DNA of 64,000 nt from CAWKAV01 sp963847735 (GCA_963847735.1 CAWKAV010000016.1:682001-746000), one strand, 5' to 3'; counted from the stretch's first letter, positions 44,905 to 54,474 are shown. A program made the numbers and translations. Notes: generated from the sequence alone by a model not told the origin.

Positions 44905-45960
44905 GTGGAAATCCTGGGAATCGATATTGGCTTTGGTTTTACGAAAGCGACTGACGGCAAGCAGCATCTGGTTTTCAAATCGGTACTCGGTGAAGCGACC
45001 GACATCCAGTTTCGAGACGAGATGATTGCGCCAGCAGTCGAACAGGGACACCACCTGCAAGTCGAGGTCGACGGCAAGCCCTATTTTGTTGGTGAACTAG
45101 CCGAGCGCCAAAGCAATGTGCGTTTCTTTACCCTTGATCAGGCGCAATTTATCGGCAAATTCGCCAAAGTTTTTGCTCTGGCAGCTGCGGCCCAGACGGT
45201 CAAAGGCTTTGTCCCGGTCAACCTGGTGACCGGCCTGCCGATCGGTTATTACCAACAGTATAAAGATGAGCTGGCCAAACTCCTGGTTGGAGAGCATAAA
45301 GTCGTTCTAGTTGATGCCAACGGCAAACGGGAGGAAAAGTCGATCAGTATCAACAAAGTGCGGGTTGTGCCCCAGCCTTTCGGCTCTCTTTTCAACCTGA
45401 TGCTCAACGATCTCGGAGAAATGGGCGACAAGCGCCTGATCAGGGACAAAATCGGCATTATTGATGTCGGCTTCAGGACCTCCGACTACACGATCTCTGA
45501 CAAGATGCGTTACTCTGAACGCGGCAGCCGCACTACAGATTCAGGGATTGCCAGAGCTTTTAACGTTGTCGCGACGAAACTGCGTGAAAAAAGTGGTGTC
45601 AATGTCGAACTCTATCGTCTCTACGAAGCGATCGATAAGGGCAGTATCAAGATTCGTGGCAAGGTCTACGATCTCAAGAGCCTGACCGAACAGGTTTTCA
45701 GCCAGTTGGCAACATCGATTGCCAACGAGGTGGATCGTCTCTGGGTTGACGACTGGGATATCGATGCCATGGTTGTCACCGGCGGCGGTGGTGCCGTTTT
45801 GGCAAAATATCTGAAGCCTCTTCTGAATGGTGAAATCATGGCGATAGATCCCGAACAGGACATGCGTCTTTATAACGTACATGGCTACCGTAAGTTCGGT
45901 CAGCACCTCTGGGCGCGAGGCAACACGCCACCCCAGGCACCGGAAGCACCGAAAGCGTAA
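44905..45960 (+). CDS. ParM/StbA-like actin-family ATPase
   Basis: A 351-aa actin-fold protein. Phosphate-1 is IDIGFGFTKA, phosphate-2 is IGIIDVGFRTSDYTI, and the adenosine motif is VVTGGGGAVL. The start GTG at 44905 follows GAAGGAG. Such proteins form ATP-driven filaments that segregate plasmids or position cell structures. No ParR-like gene and no repeated parC-like site flank it, and the neighbours are chromosomal housekeeping genes. A plasmid-partition role is therefore unlikely. A short Pro/Ala-rich tail (TPPQAPEAPKA) may bind a partner. A terminator follows at once. Confidence 0.85.
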   Translation: MEILGIDIGFGFTKATDGKQHLVFKSVLGEATDIQFRDEMIAPAVEQGHHLQVEVDGKPYFVGELAERQSNVRFFTLDQAQFIGKFAKVFALAAAAQTVKGFVPVNLVTGLPIGYYQQYKDELAKLLVGEHKVVLVDANGKREEKSISINKVRVVPQPFGSLFNLMLNDLGEMGDKRLIRDKIGIIDVGFRTSDYTISDKMRYSERGSRTTDSGIARAFNVVATKLREKSGVNVELYRLYEAIDKGSIKIRGKVYDLKSLTEQVFSQLATSIANEVDRLWVDDWDIDAMVVTGGGGAVLAKYLKPLLNGEIMAIDPEQDMRLYNVHGYRKFGQHLWARGNTPPQAPEAPKA

Positions 45961-45966
45961 TAATTT

Positions 45967-45996
45967 CAAAACGCCTCCATTTCAGGAGGCGTTTTT
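45967..45996 (+). terminator. Terminator of the ParM-like gene, overlapping the rnr ribosome site
   Basis: AAAACGCCTCC and GGAGGCGTTTTT pair around ATTTCA. The 3' arm contains AGGAGG (45984-45989), 8 bases before the GTG of rnr. Confidence 0.9.
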
Positions 45997-45997
45997 C

Positions 45998-48217
45998 GTG
46001 CTGGATGCCATGAACAAGACAGATTTCAACGACATTCTGACCCTGTTGGCGCAACGTGCCAATCGTCCCTTGAGTCTCAAAGAGATTCAGGAAACGCTTG
46101 ACCTGAATGCCGGGGAGCGCAAGGTTATCGGCAAAAGCCTGAAGCAGATGGTGAAAGACGGTTCCCTGGTACAGCTTAAGGGAGGGCGCTTTGCCTTGCC
46201 GGGCAAAGTCAACCTGGTTATCGGCACTCTCAGCGTGCATCGGGACGGTTACGGTTTTGTGGCCCCGATTGATGATAAGGCTCCGGATGTTTTTGTCCCG
46301 GCCCGACATGTCAGACCGGCAATGCACGGTGACAAGGTGGTCGTTCGACTCGAACGTTCGCTGCGCAGCGGTCGTCCTGAGGGACGGGTGATCCGTGTTG
46401 AACAGCGACGGCACCGGACACTGGTCGGACGTTATCTGACAGCTCAAGGTGTGGGTTATGTTTCACCTGCGGACCCCCATCTTCGCGATGATATCCTGAT
46501 CCCACCGGCGGCTGCCGGTGAGGCCGTGCCCGGTCAAATGGTCATGGTCGAGATTGAAAGCTATCCGGAACCTTCCCGAGGCGCTGTCGGCAGGATTTCC
46601 GAAGTTATTGGTGACGCATCAGATCCAGAAGTTGAAATCAAAATTGCCGCCATCCAGTTTAACCTGCCCTATGAATTCTCTCCCCAGGCTATGGTCGAGG
46701 CCGGCAAGGTTTCCCTACAGGTAGACATGCAGGACATGACGGGTCGCGAGGATCAGCGCCATCTCAACTTTGTGACCATTGATGGCGAGACGGCCAGGGA
46801 CTTTGATGATGCCGTCGCCATTACCCGTCTCGACAAGGGTTATCGACTCTGGGTCGCGATTGCCGATGTGGCTCATTATGTTGTCGCCGGAGGGGTTATT
46901 GACAGCGAAGCCCTGGCACGTGGCACCAGCGTCTATTTTCCCGGTGCATGCCTGCCGATGCTGCCGGAGGCTTTAAGTAACGGCATCTGTTCCCTGAATC
47001 CGCAGGTAGATCGACTGGTCATGGTCGCGGAGCTGGATTTTGATGCCTCAGGGCATCGAATCGGGCTGCGTTTCTGCCAATCTGTTATCCGCAGCCGGGC
47101 GCGACTGACCTACACTGAAGTCGCTGCGGTTCTGGTTGAACAGGATTTCAGGGCGCGTTCGACGCGACAGGAAGTTGTTGCAGATCTCGAAGTCATGCGA
47201 GAGCTTGCCGAATTACGCATCGCGTTCCGCAGGCAACGTGGCAGTCTCGATTTCGATCTTCCCGAAGCGCAGGTTCTGCTTGATTTACAGGGCCGCCCGG
47301 AGAATATCGTACGCACCGAGCGCAACCTGGCGCATCGTCTTGTCGAGGAATTCATGTTGGCGGCCAACGAGGCGGTGGCCACCTGGCTGGTGCAGCAGCA
47401 AGAGCCGATGATCTTCCGGGTTCACGAAGCCCCCAGTGCCGCAAAGATGATGGCCTTCCAGGAGTTTATTGCCTATTTCAACCAGGGGATTTCCCTGCCG
47501 GCCGAGGGTGTCAAGCCGAAATTATTACAGGAACTTCTGGATCGGGTGGCTGGTCAACCTGAAGAGCAGGTGATCAATCACGTCCTCTTGCGCAGTTTGC
47601 CGCAAGCCTACTATTCTGTGAATAACCTGGGCCATTTTGGGCTGGCCTCAGACAACTACTGCCACTTTACTTCGCCGATCCGGCGCTACCCGGATCTGGC
47701 AGTACACCGCATCCTGAAAAAAAAGCTTTCCGGGCGGGGAGGGGCAACACAGGGTGTTGGCGTCTCTCTGGAAGAAATAGCCCGGTGTTCTTCCGAAACA
47801 GAACGGCGGGCGATGGCTGCTGAGCGTGATATTGTCAGCCTTAAAAAATGTCAATTTATCAAGGATAAGGTGGGCGAAAATTATCGTGGCATGGTAACCT
47901 CTGTGCATGCCTTCGGGTTCTTCGTGGAACTGCTGGATGTCTTCATAGAAGGGCTGGTGCATGTCTCGGGCCTGACCGATGATTTCTACCAGTACGAAGA
48001 AGATCGACATCGCCTGATCGGCATTAACCGCCGCCGTGAATTCGGGATCGGGACTCCGGTTGAGGTCTGTGTTCACAAAGTAGATCTCGATCGCCGCGAA
48101 ATAGACTTCCGGTTGGTCGGGGACAAGGTGGTGGAGCGAAGGACGCGGCTCGAGGGACGCGGAAAAGGCAAACGCAAGGGCTCTGGAGAGAAAAATGCAG
48201 GTCGTCAGAGATCTTGA
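45998..48217 (+). CDS. rnr: Ribonuclease R
   Basis: A 739-aa 3'-5' exoribonuclease of the RNB family that degrades structured RNA. The layout is an N-terminal helix-turn-helix (SLKEIQETLDLNAGERKVIGKSLKQMV), cold-shock domains, the RNB catalytic domain with TIDGETARDFDDAVAI (Asp cluster) and FTSPIRRYPDLAVHRIL, and a C-terminal S1 domain (YRGMVTSVHAFGFFVELLDVFIEGLVH). A basic tail ends it. The GTG at 45998 is preferred because AGGAGG precedes it; the ATG at 46010 is the alternative. The ribosome site lies in the terminator stem of the preceding gene. Confidence 0.94.
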   Translation: MLDAMNKTDFNDILTLLAQRANRPLSLKEIQETLDLNAGERKVIGKSLKQMVKDGSLVQLKGGRFALPGKVNLVIGTLSVHRDGYGFVAPIDDKAPDVFVPARHVRPAMHGDKVVVRLERSLRSGRPEGRVIRVEQRRHRTLVGRYLTAQGVGYVSPADPHLRDDILIPPAAAGEAVPGQMVMVEIESYPEPSRGAVGRISEVIGDASDPEVEIKIAAIQFNLPYEFSPQAMVEAGKVSLQVDMQDMTGREDQRHLNFVTIDGETARDFDDAVAITRLDKGYRLWVAIADVAHYVVAGGVIDSEALARGTSVYFPGACLPMLPEALSNGICSLNPQVDRLVMVAELDFDASGHRIGLRFCQSVIRSRARLTYTEVAAVLVEQDFRARSTRQEVVADLEVMRELAELRIAFRRQRGSLDFDLPEAQVLLDLQGRPENIVRTERNLAHRLVEEFMLAANEAVATWLVQQQEPMIFRVHEAPSAAKMMAFQEFIAYFNQGISLPAEGVKPKLLQELLDRVAGQPEEQVINHVLLRSLPQAYYSVNNLGHFGLASDNYCHFTSPIRRYPDLAVHRILKKKLSGRGGATQGVGVSLEEIARCSSETERRAMAAERDIVSLKKCQFIKDKVGENYRGMVTSVHAFGFFVELLDVFIEGLVHVSGLTDDFYQYEEDRHRLIGINRRREFGIGTPVEVCVHKVDLDRREIDFRLVGDKVVERRTRLEGRGKGKRKGSGEKNAGRQRS

Positions 48218-49202
48218 CATGTTAAGTGAGCCCCCCCGCCGAACGGTTCTGACCATCGGCAATTTCGATGGGGTTCATCTCGGCCATCGTGAGATCTTCC
48301 GGCGTGTTGTCGATAGGGCTCGTGATCTGCAGGGAACAGCAGTGGTCGTCACGTTCGAACCGCATCCATTACGGTTGCTGGCTCCTGAAAAAGCTCCATT
48401 AAGGCTCAATACTGCTGAGGAAAAGATCCGTCTCCTTGCCGCCTCCTGCATCGACCTGCTGGTTGTCCTTGCCTTCACCAGGCCGTTGGCAGAGATGCCC
48501 GCGGAGAGCTTTGTCGAAGATATCCTGGTCCGCAAGCTGGCCGTCAAGCACCTGATTGTCGGATACGATTATGCTTTTGGCCGCGATCGCCGTGGCGACA
48601 CTGCTTTTCTGGCCGGGCAATCAAGACTACACAACTTCACCCTCGAAGTCCTCGAGCCGATCCGTGCTGAACAACAGGCGTACAGTTCCACGGCAATCCG
48701 TCAATTTCTGAAAGAAGGTCGCGTTGCCGATGCGGTCAAAATCCTCGGGCGCAACTTCACCCTCGATGGTGAGGTTGTGCATGGTGACGGCCGCGGACGT
48801 AAGCTCGGGTTTCCGACCGCCAACCTGATTACAGAAAAGGAAATCCTGCCACGTGACGGTGTCTATGCCGTGAAGGTCAAATGGCGTGAACATTACTATG
48901 ATGGCGTTATCAATATCGGTTCCCGTCCAACGTTTGCCGGCAGTGCGCCAACCCTGGAAATTCACCTGCTGGATTTTCAGGGTGATCTTTACGCTGAACG
49001 ACTGAGGATTTACTTCGTTGATCGTTTGCGTGATGAACAACGGTTCGCCTCTGTGGAAGACTTACAGAAAGCGGTCGCCGATGATATCGTCCGGGCAAGG
49101 GAGCTGCTTGCTGGCTCGCAAGTGGTTGAATATCGAGAGTATCTGGATTGTGGATACAATGCTGAACAGGGTGGAGAAAAGTGCGATGCGATTGAGCGGT
49201 AA
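48195..49202 (+). CDS. ribF: Bifunctional riboflavin kinase / FAD synthetase
   Basis: A 335-aa enzyme making FMN and FAD. The N-terminal nucleotidyltransferase domain has TIGNFDGVHLGHREIF and the later YSSTAIRQFLKEGRV. The C-terminal kinase domain has VVHGDGRGRKLGFPTANL and INIGSRPTFAGSAPTLEIHLLDF. It overlaps the end of rnr by 23 bases in another frame, with GGAGAG before its ATG, so translation is probably coupled. Confidence 0.95.
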   Translation: MQVVRDLDMLSEPPRRTVLTIGNFDGVHLGHREIFRRVVDRARDLQGTAVVVTFEPHPLRLLAPEKAPLRLNTAEEKIRLLAASCIDLLVVLAFTRPLAEMPAESFVEDILVRKLAVKHLIVGYDYAFGRDRRGDTAFLAGQSRLHNFTLEVLEPIRAEQQAYSSTAIRQFLKEGRVADAVKILGRNFTLDGEVVHGDGRGRKLGFPTANLITEKEILPRDGVYAVKVKWREHYYDGVINIGSRPTFAGSAPTLEIHLLDFQGDLYAERLRIYFVDRLRDEQRFASVEDLQKAVADDIVRARELLAGSQVVEYREYLDCGYNAEQGGEKCDAIER

Positions 49203-50040
49203 GACGCAAGTTGTCGGTATCTTCGGTGACCCGATAGAACATTCGCGCTCGCCGCGTATGCAGAACGCGGCAATTGCAGCCAGTGGGCTCGACGCGGTTT
49301 ATGTGCCATTTCATGTCACTGTGGCTCAGTTATGTGACGCAGTTGGCGGCCTCCGGGCCATGGAGCTGCGCGGAGTCAACCTGACTATTCCACACAAAGA
49401 AACCGCTTGTCGTCTGGTTGACGAACTTGATGAGCAGGCGAGCTTGATCGGCGCGATTAATACAATCGTCAACGATAACGGTCACCTCATCGGTTATAAT
49501 ACTGACGGTCTCGGCTTGCTGAATGCGCTTAAACAGGAGCTTGACGTGGATGTTGCCGGACTACGTGTCCTGCTGATCGGCGCTGGTGGCGCCTGTCGGG
49601 CCGCCCTGGTTGCTCTCTGTCAGGCGCAGGTAGCGTGGGTCGGCATCGCCAATCGCACCCGGGAAAGATCACAGGGGCTGATTAAAGAGTTGTCGCCAAA
49701 CTTTCCGGGCACGGCTTTTGCTGAGTATGAACTGGCTGAGTCGCTGCTCAATGCAGGCTTTGAACCGGTTGACCTGCTGATCAACACCTCTGCCCTTGGC
49801 CTTCAAGGTGAGGCCTTCGATTTCCACATCACGGAATGTGTAAAGTCTGATGGCTCAGTTTTTGATATGGTCTATACTCCAAAGCCGAGCAGATTACTCA
49901 CTGATGCTCGCGCCAGAGGATTGTCGTCTGTTGACGGTCTGGGGATGTTGGTTGCACAGGGTGAAGCTGCCTTTCGACTTTGGTTCGGTCGCGCTCCGGA
50001 AGCGCACGTCATGCGTCGTGCGCTCAATGATGCTGACTGA
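49186..50040 (+). CDS. aroE: Shikimate dehydrogenase
   Basis: A 284-aa NADP-dependent enzyme of aromatic amino-acid synthesis. It shows GIFGDPIEHSRSPRMQNAAI at the N terminus, the substrate-binding VNLTIPHKE with catalytic Lys, YNTDGLGLL, the NADP loop LIGAGGACRAAL and NRTRERSQ, and INTSALGL. The ATG at 49186 follows GGTGGAG and overlaps ribF by 17 bases; longer in-frame readings lie inside ribF and are rejected. It is last in the rnr-ribF-aroE run. Confidence 0.95.
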   Translation: MRLSGKTQVVGIFGDPIEHSRSPRMQNAAIAASGLDAVYVPFHVTVAQLCDAVGGLRAMELRGVNLTIPHKETACRLVDELDEQASLIGAINTIVNDNGHLIGYNTDGLGLLNALKQELDVDVAGLRVLLIGAGGACRAALVALCQAQVAWVGIANRTRERSQGLIKELSPNFPGTAFAEYELAESLLNAGFEPVDLLINTSALGLQGEAFDFHITECVKSDGSVFDMVYTPKPSRLLTDARARGLSSVDGLGMLVAQGEAAFRLWFGRAPEAHVMRRALNDAD

Positions 50041-50080
50041 AATTTGATATTTGATTCCAGCTGGTTACATGGTATCTCGC

Positions 50081-50110
50081 TTGACAGGTCTCTGATCCAT
50101 TAGCTAGAAT
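50081..50110 (+). promoter_or_regulatory. Sigma-70 promoter upstream of pilB
   Basis: TTGACA (50081-50086), an 18-base spacer and TAGAAT (50105-50110), about 75 bases before the pilB ATG. Confidence 0.7.
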
Positions 50111-50185
50111 GGAAAAATTGATTTTTCCTGAGATGTTTTACTGGTTTTAATGAATTCGTTCCTTCGAGAGGGAAGATAACTTTTT

Positions 50186-51886
50186 ATGGCTGTTAATCGA
50201 CTCGGCGAACTTCTGGTTCGTAATAAGTTAATCGACGAGAAACAACTCGCCAAGGCCATCGAAGAGCAGAAAATCCATGGTGGCCGTCTTGGCGGCAGTC
50301 TGGTAAAACTCGGCTATCTCAGAGAAGAAGATCTCGCAGCATTCCTGTCACGTCAGTACGGCGTTCCCTCTATCAATCTCAGTGAATTCGAAATCGACGA
50401 AAGTGTCATCAAGCTTGTCTCTGCCGAAGTGGTCCAGAAATACCAGCTGATTCCGGTTAACCGGGCCGGTTCGACGTTGATCGTGGCCATGTCTGACCCT
50501 TCCAATATCTTTGCCATTGACGACATCAAGTTCATGACCGGCTATAACGTTGAAGTCGTAGTTGCTGCCGAAACGAGCGTCAAAACGGCGATCGACAGGT
50601 ACTACGATCAGAGCGCCTCTTTTGACGATGTCATGGGCGATCTTGAAGATATCAATCTGGAGGTCATCGACGAAGACGATCAAATCGATGCCAACGAATT
50701 GGCCAAGGCAAGTGAGGATGCGCCGGTCGTCAAGCTGGTCAACCTGATCCTTACCGACGCGATCAAGAAACAGGCCTCAGACATCCATGTTGAACCCTAC
50801 GAGAAATCGTTCCGGGTCCGCTATCGCATCGATGGCGTGTTGCATGAGGTCATGAAGCCGCCGTTGAAACTGAAGAATGCCTTGACCTCGCGAATCAAGA
50901 TCATGTCGGAAATGGATATCTCCGAGCGACGTTTGCCCCAGGATGGTCGTATCAAGATCAAGCTGCCCGGCGGCAAGGATATGGATTACCGCGTTAACTG
51001 CCTGCCGACCCTTTTCGGTGAAAAGATCTGTCTGCGTTTGCTCGATAAGTCGAACCTGCAACTCGACATGACCAAGCTCGGCTACGAAGAGACGTCGCTG
51101 AAGTGGTTTAAGGAACAGATTCACAAGCCGTTCGGGATGGTCCTGGTCACCGGACCGACCGGTTCCGGAAAAACAGTTTCCCTCTATTCAGCGCTGAGTG
51201 AACTGAATAAGCCTACGGAAAATATCTCGACGGCCGAGGACCCGGTCGAATTCAACTTTGCCGGGATCAACCAGGTTCAGATGCACGAGGAGATCGGCCT
51301 CAACTTTGCGTCAGCTTTGCGTGCATTTTTGCGCCAGGATCCGGATATCATCATGATCGGTGAGATTCGTGACTTCGAGACAGCCGAGATCGGTGTCAAG
51401 GCTGCTTTGACCGGGCATCTGGTTCTCTCCACTCTGCACACCAATGATTGTCCCAGTACCGTCAATCGGTTGCTCAATATGGGCATTGAACCTTTCCTGG
51501 TGGCTTCTGCCGTCAACTTGATCACCGGACAGCGTCTTGGTCGCCGGCTTTGTCAGGAATGTATGGTCCTGGAAGATATCCCCAAAGATGTTCTCCGGCA
51601 GGCTGGTGTTCCTGAAGATCAGGTCGATGATTTTGCCTGTTACAAGGGGGAGGGTTGCCCGAAATGCAACGATACCGGCTACAAGGGTCGTGTCGGCTTT
51701 TATCAGGTCATGCCGATGTTCGAGGAGCTGCGTGAACTGATCCTGGCCGGTGCCAATACCGCAGAATTGAAGCGGGAATCAATGCGTCTTGGAGTCAAGA
51801 CCATGCGTCAGGCAGCTTTGACGAAAATAGCCGAAAAGATCACCTCGTTTGAAGAGACTTTGCGTTGCACCATTGCGGATGATTGA
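50186..51886 (+). CDS. pilB: Type IV pilus extension ATPase PilB
   Basis: A 566-aa hexameric ATPase that powers pilus assembly. The N-terminal MshE/GspE-N domain (LGELLVRNKLIDEKQLAKAI) leads to the ATPase core. That core has Walker A TGPTGSGKT, the Asp box, Walker B PDIIMIGEIRDFETAEI, and the His box GHLVLSTLHTND. Two CxxC zinc pairs (CQEC and CPKC) follow. It is the first gene of pilB-pilT-pilC-pilS-pilR-pilA. Confidence 0.97.
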   Translation: MAVNRLGELLVRNKLIDEKQLAKAIEEQKIHGGRLGGSLVKLGYLREEDLAAFLSRQYGVPSINLSEFEIDESVIKLVSAEVVQKYQLIPVNRAGSTLIVAMSDPSNIFAIDDIKFMTGYNVEVVVAAETSVKTAIDRYYDQSASFDDVMGDLEDINLEVIDEDDQIDANELAKASEDAPVVKLVNLILTDAIKKQASDIHVEPYEKSFRVRYRIDGVLHEVMKPPLKLKNALTSRIKIMSEMDISERRLPQDGRIKIKLPGGKDMDYRVNCLPTLFGEKICLRLLDKSNLQLDMTKLGYEETSLKWFKEQIHKPFGMVLVTGPTGSGKTVSLYSALSELNKPTENISTAEDPVEFNFAGINQVQMHEEIGLNFASALRAFLRQDPDIIMIGEIRDFETAEIGVKAALTGHLVLSTLHTNDCPSTVNRLLNMGIEPFLVASAVNLITGQRLGRRLCQECMVLEDIPKDVLRQAGVPEDQVDDFACYKGEGCPKCNDTGYKGRVGFYQVMPMFEELRELILAGANTAELKRESMRLGVKTMRQAALTKIAEKITSFEETLRCTIADD

Positions 51887-52052
51887 TCTTTGGAGAAGCG
51901 AAGCGAGTAGCACACGACGAGAAAATAATATTGAAAAAACGCGGGTAAACCCCTCGCTGATTCGGCAGAACAGACTGAGTTAAGGGAATAGCCCCCACAG
52001 ATTTACGTGCTACGCACCACGCGTCGCGCGCTGCGTTAGCCCAGGTGAAATT

Positions 52053-53168
52053 ATGTCAGAATTTTCGATTCAACAGATGCTCAAAACAATGGTGGAAAAC
52101 GGGGCGTCCGATCTCCACATCACCACCGGAACACCGCCGCAGATACGCGTCAACGGCAGGATGACGCCGATGAAGATGAGTTCCCTGCTGCCGACGGACA
52201 CCAAGAATATCTGCTACAGTATCCTCACGGAAACCCAGAAGCGTAAATTTGAGGAGATTAACGAACTCGATTTCTCCTTCGGCGTCAAAAACCTGGCCCG
52301 TTTCCGTGGCAATATTTTCGTGCAGCGTGGTGCCGTCGCAGGGGTTTTTCGCCTCATTCCTTACAAATTCCTCACTTTCGAAGAACTCGGTCTACCTCAT
52401 GTCATCAAGACGATTTCAGCCAAATCAAACGGTTTGGTGCTGGTAACCGGGCCGACCGGTTCAGGGAAATCCACGACCTTGGCCTCGATTATTGATGCCA
52501 TCAATACCGAGCGTCATGATCACATTGTGACGATTGAAGACCCGATCGAATATCTGCATCCGCACAAAGGCTGTATTGTCAACCAGCGCGAGGTCGGCTC
52601 CGACACCTATTCCTTCAAGAATGCCTTGAAATACATCCTGCGTCAGGACCCGGATGTTGTGCTGCTCGGCGAGTTGCGTGATCTGGAGACAATCGAGGCG
52701 GCGCTGACCATCGCTGAAACTGGCCATCTTTGCTTTGCCACCCTGCACACCAACGGTGCGGTACAGACCATCAACCGTATCGTCGATGTCTTTCCGACGC
52801 ATCAGCAACAGCAGGTGCGCACCCAACTCTCGTTCGTCCTGGAAGGGGTTCTCTCCCAGACCCTGATGCCACGCCTGGATGGCAAGGGGCGGGTTCTGGC
52901 TCTTGAGATCATGGTGCCGAACACGGCGATTCGTGCCCTTATACGTGACGACAAGGTTCACCAGCTTTATTCGCAGATGCAGATGGGCCAGGAGAAATAT
53001 GGCATGCAAACCATGAATCAGTGCCTGTTCTCGCTGTACCACAATAAGAAGATATCAATGGACAGTGCCATGTCTCGCTCCCCTGACGTCGAAGAACTCA
53101 GGGAGATGATCTCCAACCCCAATGCGGCCCTCAAACGTGGCATTACCACCGGTGGGGCGAGAAGGTAG
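52053..53168 (+). CDS. pilT: Pilus retraction ATPase PilT
   Basis: A 371-aa twitching-motility ATPase that disassembles the pilus. It shows Walker A TGPTGSGKSTTL, Walker B PDVVLLGELRDLETIEAAL, the His box GHLCFATLHTNGAVQTINRI, and the PilT-specific C-terminal AIRALIRDDK. The 166-base gap after pilB holds a GC-rich stretch (about 52006-52040) and no clear terminator. Retraction also serves DNA uptake in transformable bacteria, which fits comEC in this window. Confidence 0.97.
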   Translation: MSEFSIQQMLKTMVENGASDLHITTGTPPQIRVNGRMTPMKMSSLLPTDTKNICYSILTETQKRKFEEINELDFSFGVKNLARFRGNIFVQRGAVAGVFRLIPYKFLTFEELGLPHVIKTISAKSNGLVLVTGPTGSGKSTTLASIIDAINTERHDHIVTIEDPIEYLHPHKGCIVNQREVGSDTYSFKNALKYILRQDPDVVLLGELRDLETIEAALTIAETGHLCFATLHTNGAVQTINRIVDVFPTHQQQQVRTQLSFVLEGVLSQTLMPRLDGKGRVLALEIMVPNTAIRALIRDDKVHQLYSQMQMGQEKYGMQTMNQCLFSLYHNKKISMDSAMSRSPDVEELREMISNPNAALKRGITTGGARR

Positions 53169-53197
53169 CTGGGCTCCGGTCCCTGATTTTTTAATCC

Positions 53198-53225
53198 CGC
53201 GCCACGCGCCACGCGCACGCGCCAT
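53198..53225. repeat. Short CGCGCCA tandem repeat in the pilT-pilC gap
   Basis: Roughly four 6-7-base units (CGCGCCA, CGCGCCA, CGCGCA, CGCGCCA) in a row just before pilC. A similar but less regular stretch is in the pilB-pilT gap. Confidence 0.5.
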
Positions 53226-53244
53226 ACTGTTTGCGAGGTTGATC

Positions 53245-54462
53245 ATGGGTAAATTCGCCTGGGAAGGTACGACAAAGTCTGGTCAAACCATGAAAGGGGA
53301 GATGGAAGCCCCTAATGCAGAAGCTGTTCAGGCGCAACTTCGTCGCCAGGGGATTTCTCCGGGGAACATCAAAGAACGCGGCAAAGGGTTCGATATGGAA
53401 CTTAAGATTCCTGGTTTCGAACCAAAAGTGACCACCAAGGATCTCGTTGTCTTTACCCGTCAGTTTGCCACCATGATTGATGCCGGCCTGCCTCTGGTGC
53501 AGTGCCTCGATATCCTGAGCAGGCAGCAGGAGAACAAGACTTTCAAGAGGAATCTCGTTCAGGTCAAAGAAGATGTCGAGTCCGGGTCAACTTTTGCTGA
53601 TGCTTTAAAAAAGCATCCCAACGCATTCGATGAACTTTACGTCAACCTGGTTGCCGCCGGCGAAGTTGGCGGCATTCTCGACACCATTCTCAACCGGCTG
53701 GCAGCCTATATAGAAAAAGCGCTCAAATTAAAAAAGAAGGTCAAGAGCGCCATGACTTATCCTGCAACCATCATCGGCATTGCGACAGTGGTTATAACGG
53801 TTATCCTGGTTTTTGTTATCCCGGCTTTCGAAAAGATGTTTGCCGATTTTGGCGGCGAGTTGCCGATGCCGACCCAGATCGTTGTCAATATGAGTAACTT
53901 TATCCAGGACTATATTCTGCTGATCATCGGGGGCTGTTTTGGATTTATGTGGCTGATGAAGCGAATCTACAGAACTCCTCAAGGCCGACTGCGCATGGAT
54001 GCGATTGCCCTGAAGTTGCCAGTTATGGGGGTTCTGGTTCGCAAGGTGGCCGTTGCCAAATTCACCCGGACTCTCGGCACTATGATCTCGAGCGGTGTGC
54101 CCATTCTGGACGGACTGGATATCGTTGCCAAGACCGCTGGCAACAAGATCGTTGAGAACGCTATTTACAGGGTCGCTCAAAGTATCAGTGAAGGTAAAAC
54201 GATTGCCGAGCCGCTCGAAAAATCAGGCGTGTTTCCACCAATGGTCTGCCAGATGATCGCCGTTGGTGAACAGTCCGGTTCGATCGACACCATGCTCAAC
54301 AAGATCGCTGATTTCTACGATGATGAAGTCGACGATGCAGTCGGCAACCTGACGGCGATGATGGAGCCGCTGTTGATGCTTTTCCTCGGCACCACGGTCG
54401 GTGGCCTGGTCATCGCCATGTACCTGCCGATTTTCAAAATAGCTGGATCGGTCGGCGATTAA
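53245..54462 (+). CDS. pilC: Type IV pilus inner-membrane platform protein PilC
   Basis: A 405-aa GspF/PilC-family platform protein. The N-terminal region FAWEGTTKSGQTMKGEMEA is typical. Two copies of the GspF domain each have the FTRQFATMIDAGLPLVQCLDIL / FTRTLGTMISSGVPILDGLDIV motif. Three membrane helices are present, the last ending VGGLVIAMYLPIFKIAGSVG. The ATG at 53245 follows GAGGTTG; a longer in-frame reading from 53122 lies inside pilT and is rejected. It is 12 bases before pilS. Confidence 0.96.
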   Translation: MGKFAWEGTTKSGQTMKGEMEAPNAEAVQAQLRRQGISPGNIKERGKGFDMELKIPGFEPKVTTKDLVVFTRQFATMIDAGLPLVQCLDILSRQQENKTFKRNLVQVKEDVESGSTFADALKKHPNAFDELYVNLVAAGEVGGILDTILNRLAAYIEKALKLKKKVKSAMTYPATIIGIATVVITVILVFVIPAFEKMFADFGGELPMPTQIVVNMSNFIQDYILLIIGGCFGFMWLMKRIYRTPQGRLRMDAIALKLPVMGVLVRKVAVAKFTRTLGTMISSGVPILDGLDIVAKTAGNKIVENAIYRVAQSISEGKTIAEPLEKSGVFPPMVCQMIAVGEQSGSIDTMLNKIADFYDDEVDDAVGNLTAMMEPLLMLFLGTTVGGLVIAMYLPIFKIAGSVGD

Positions 54463-54474
54463 TAATGGGTCCCT

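Noticed and set aside
45881..45997. In-frame extension of rnr upstream of 45998
   Set aside because: It reads through the end of the ParM-like gene and the terminator hairpin, with no conserved sequence.
53198..53225. CRISPR-like repeat array
   Set aside because: The units are 6-7 bases with no spacers; it is a simple tandem repeat.
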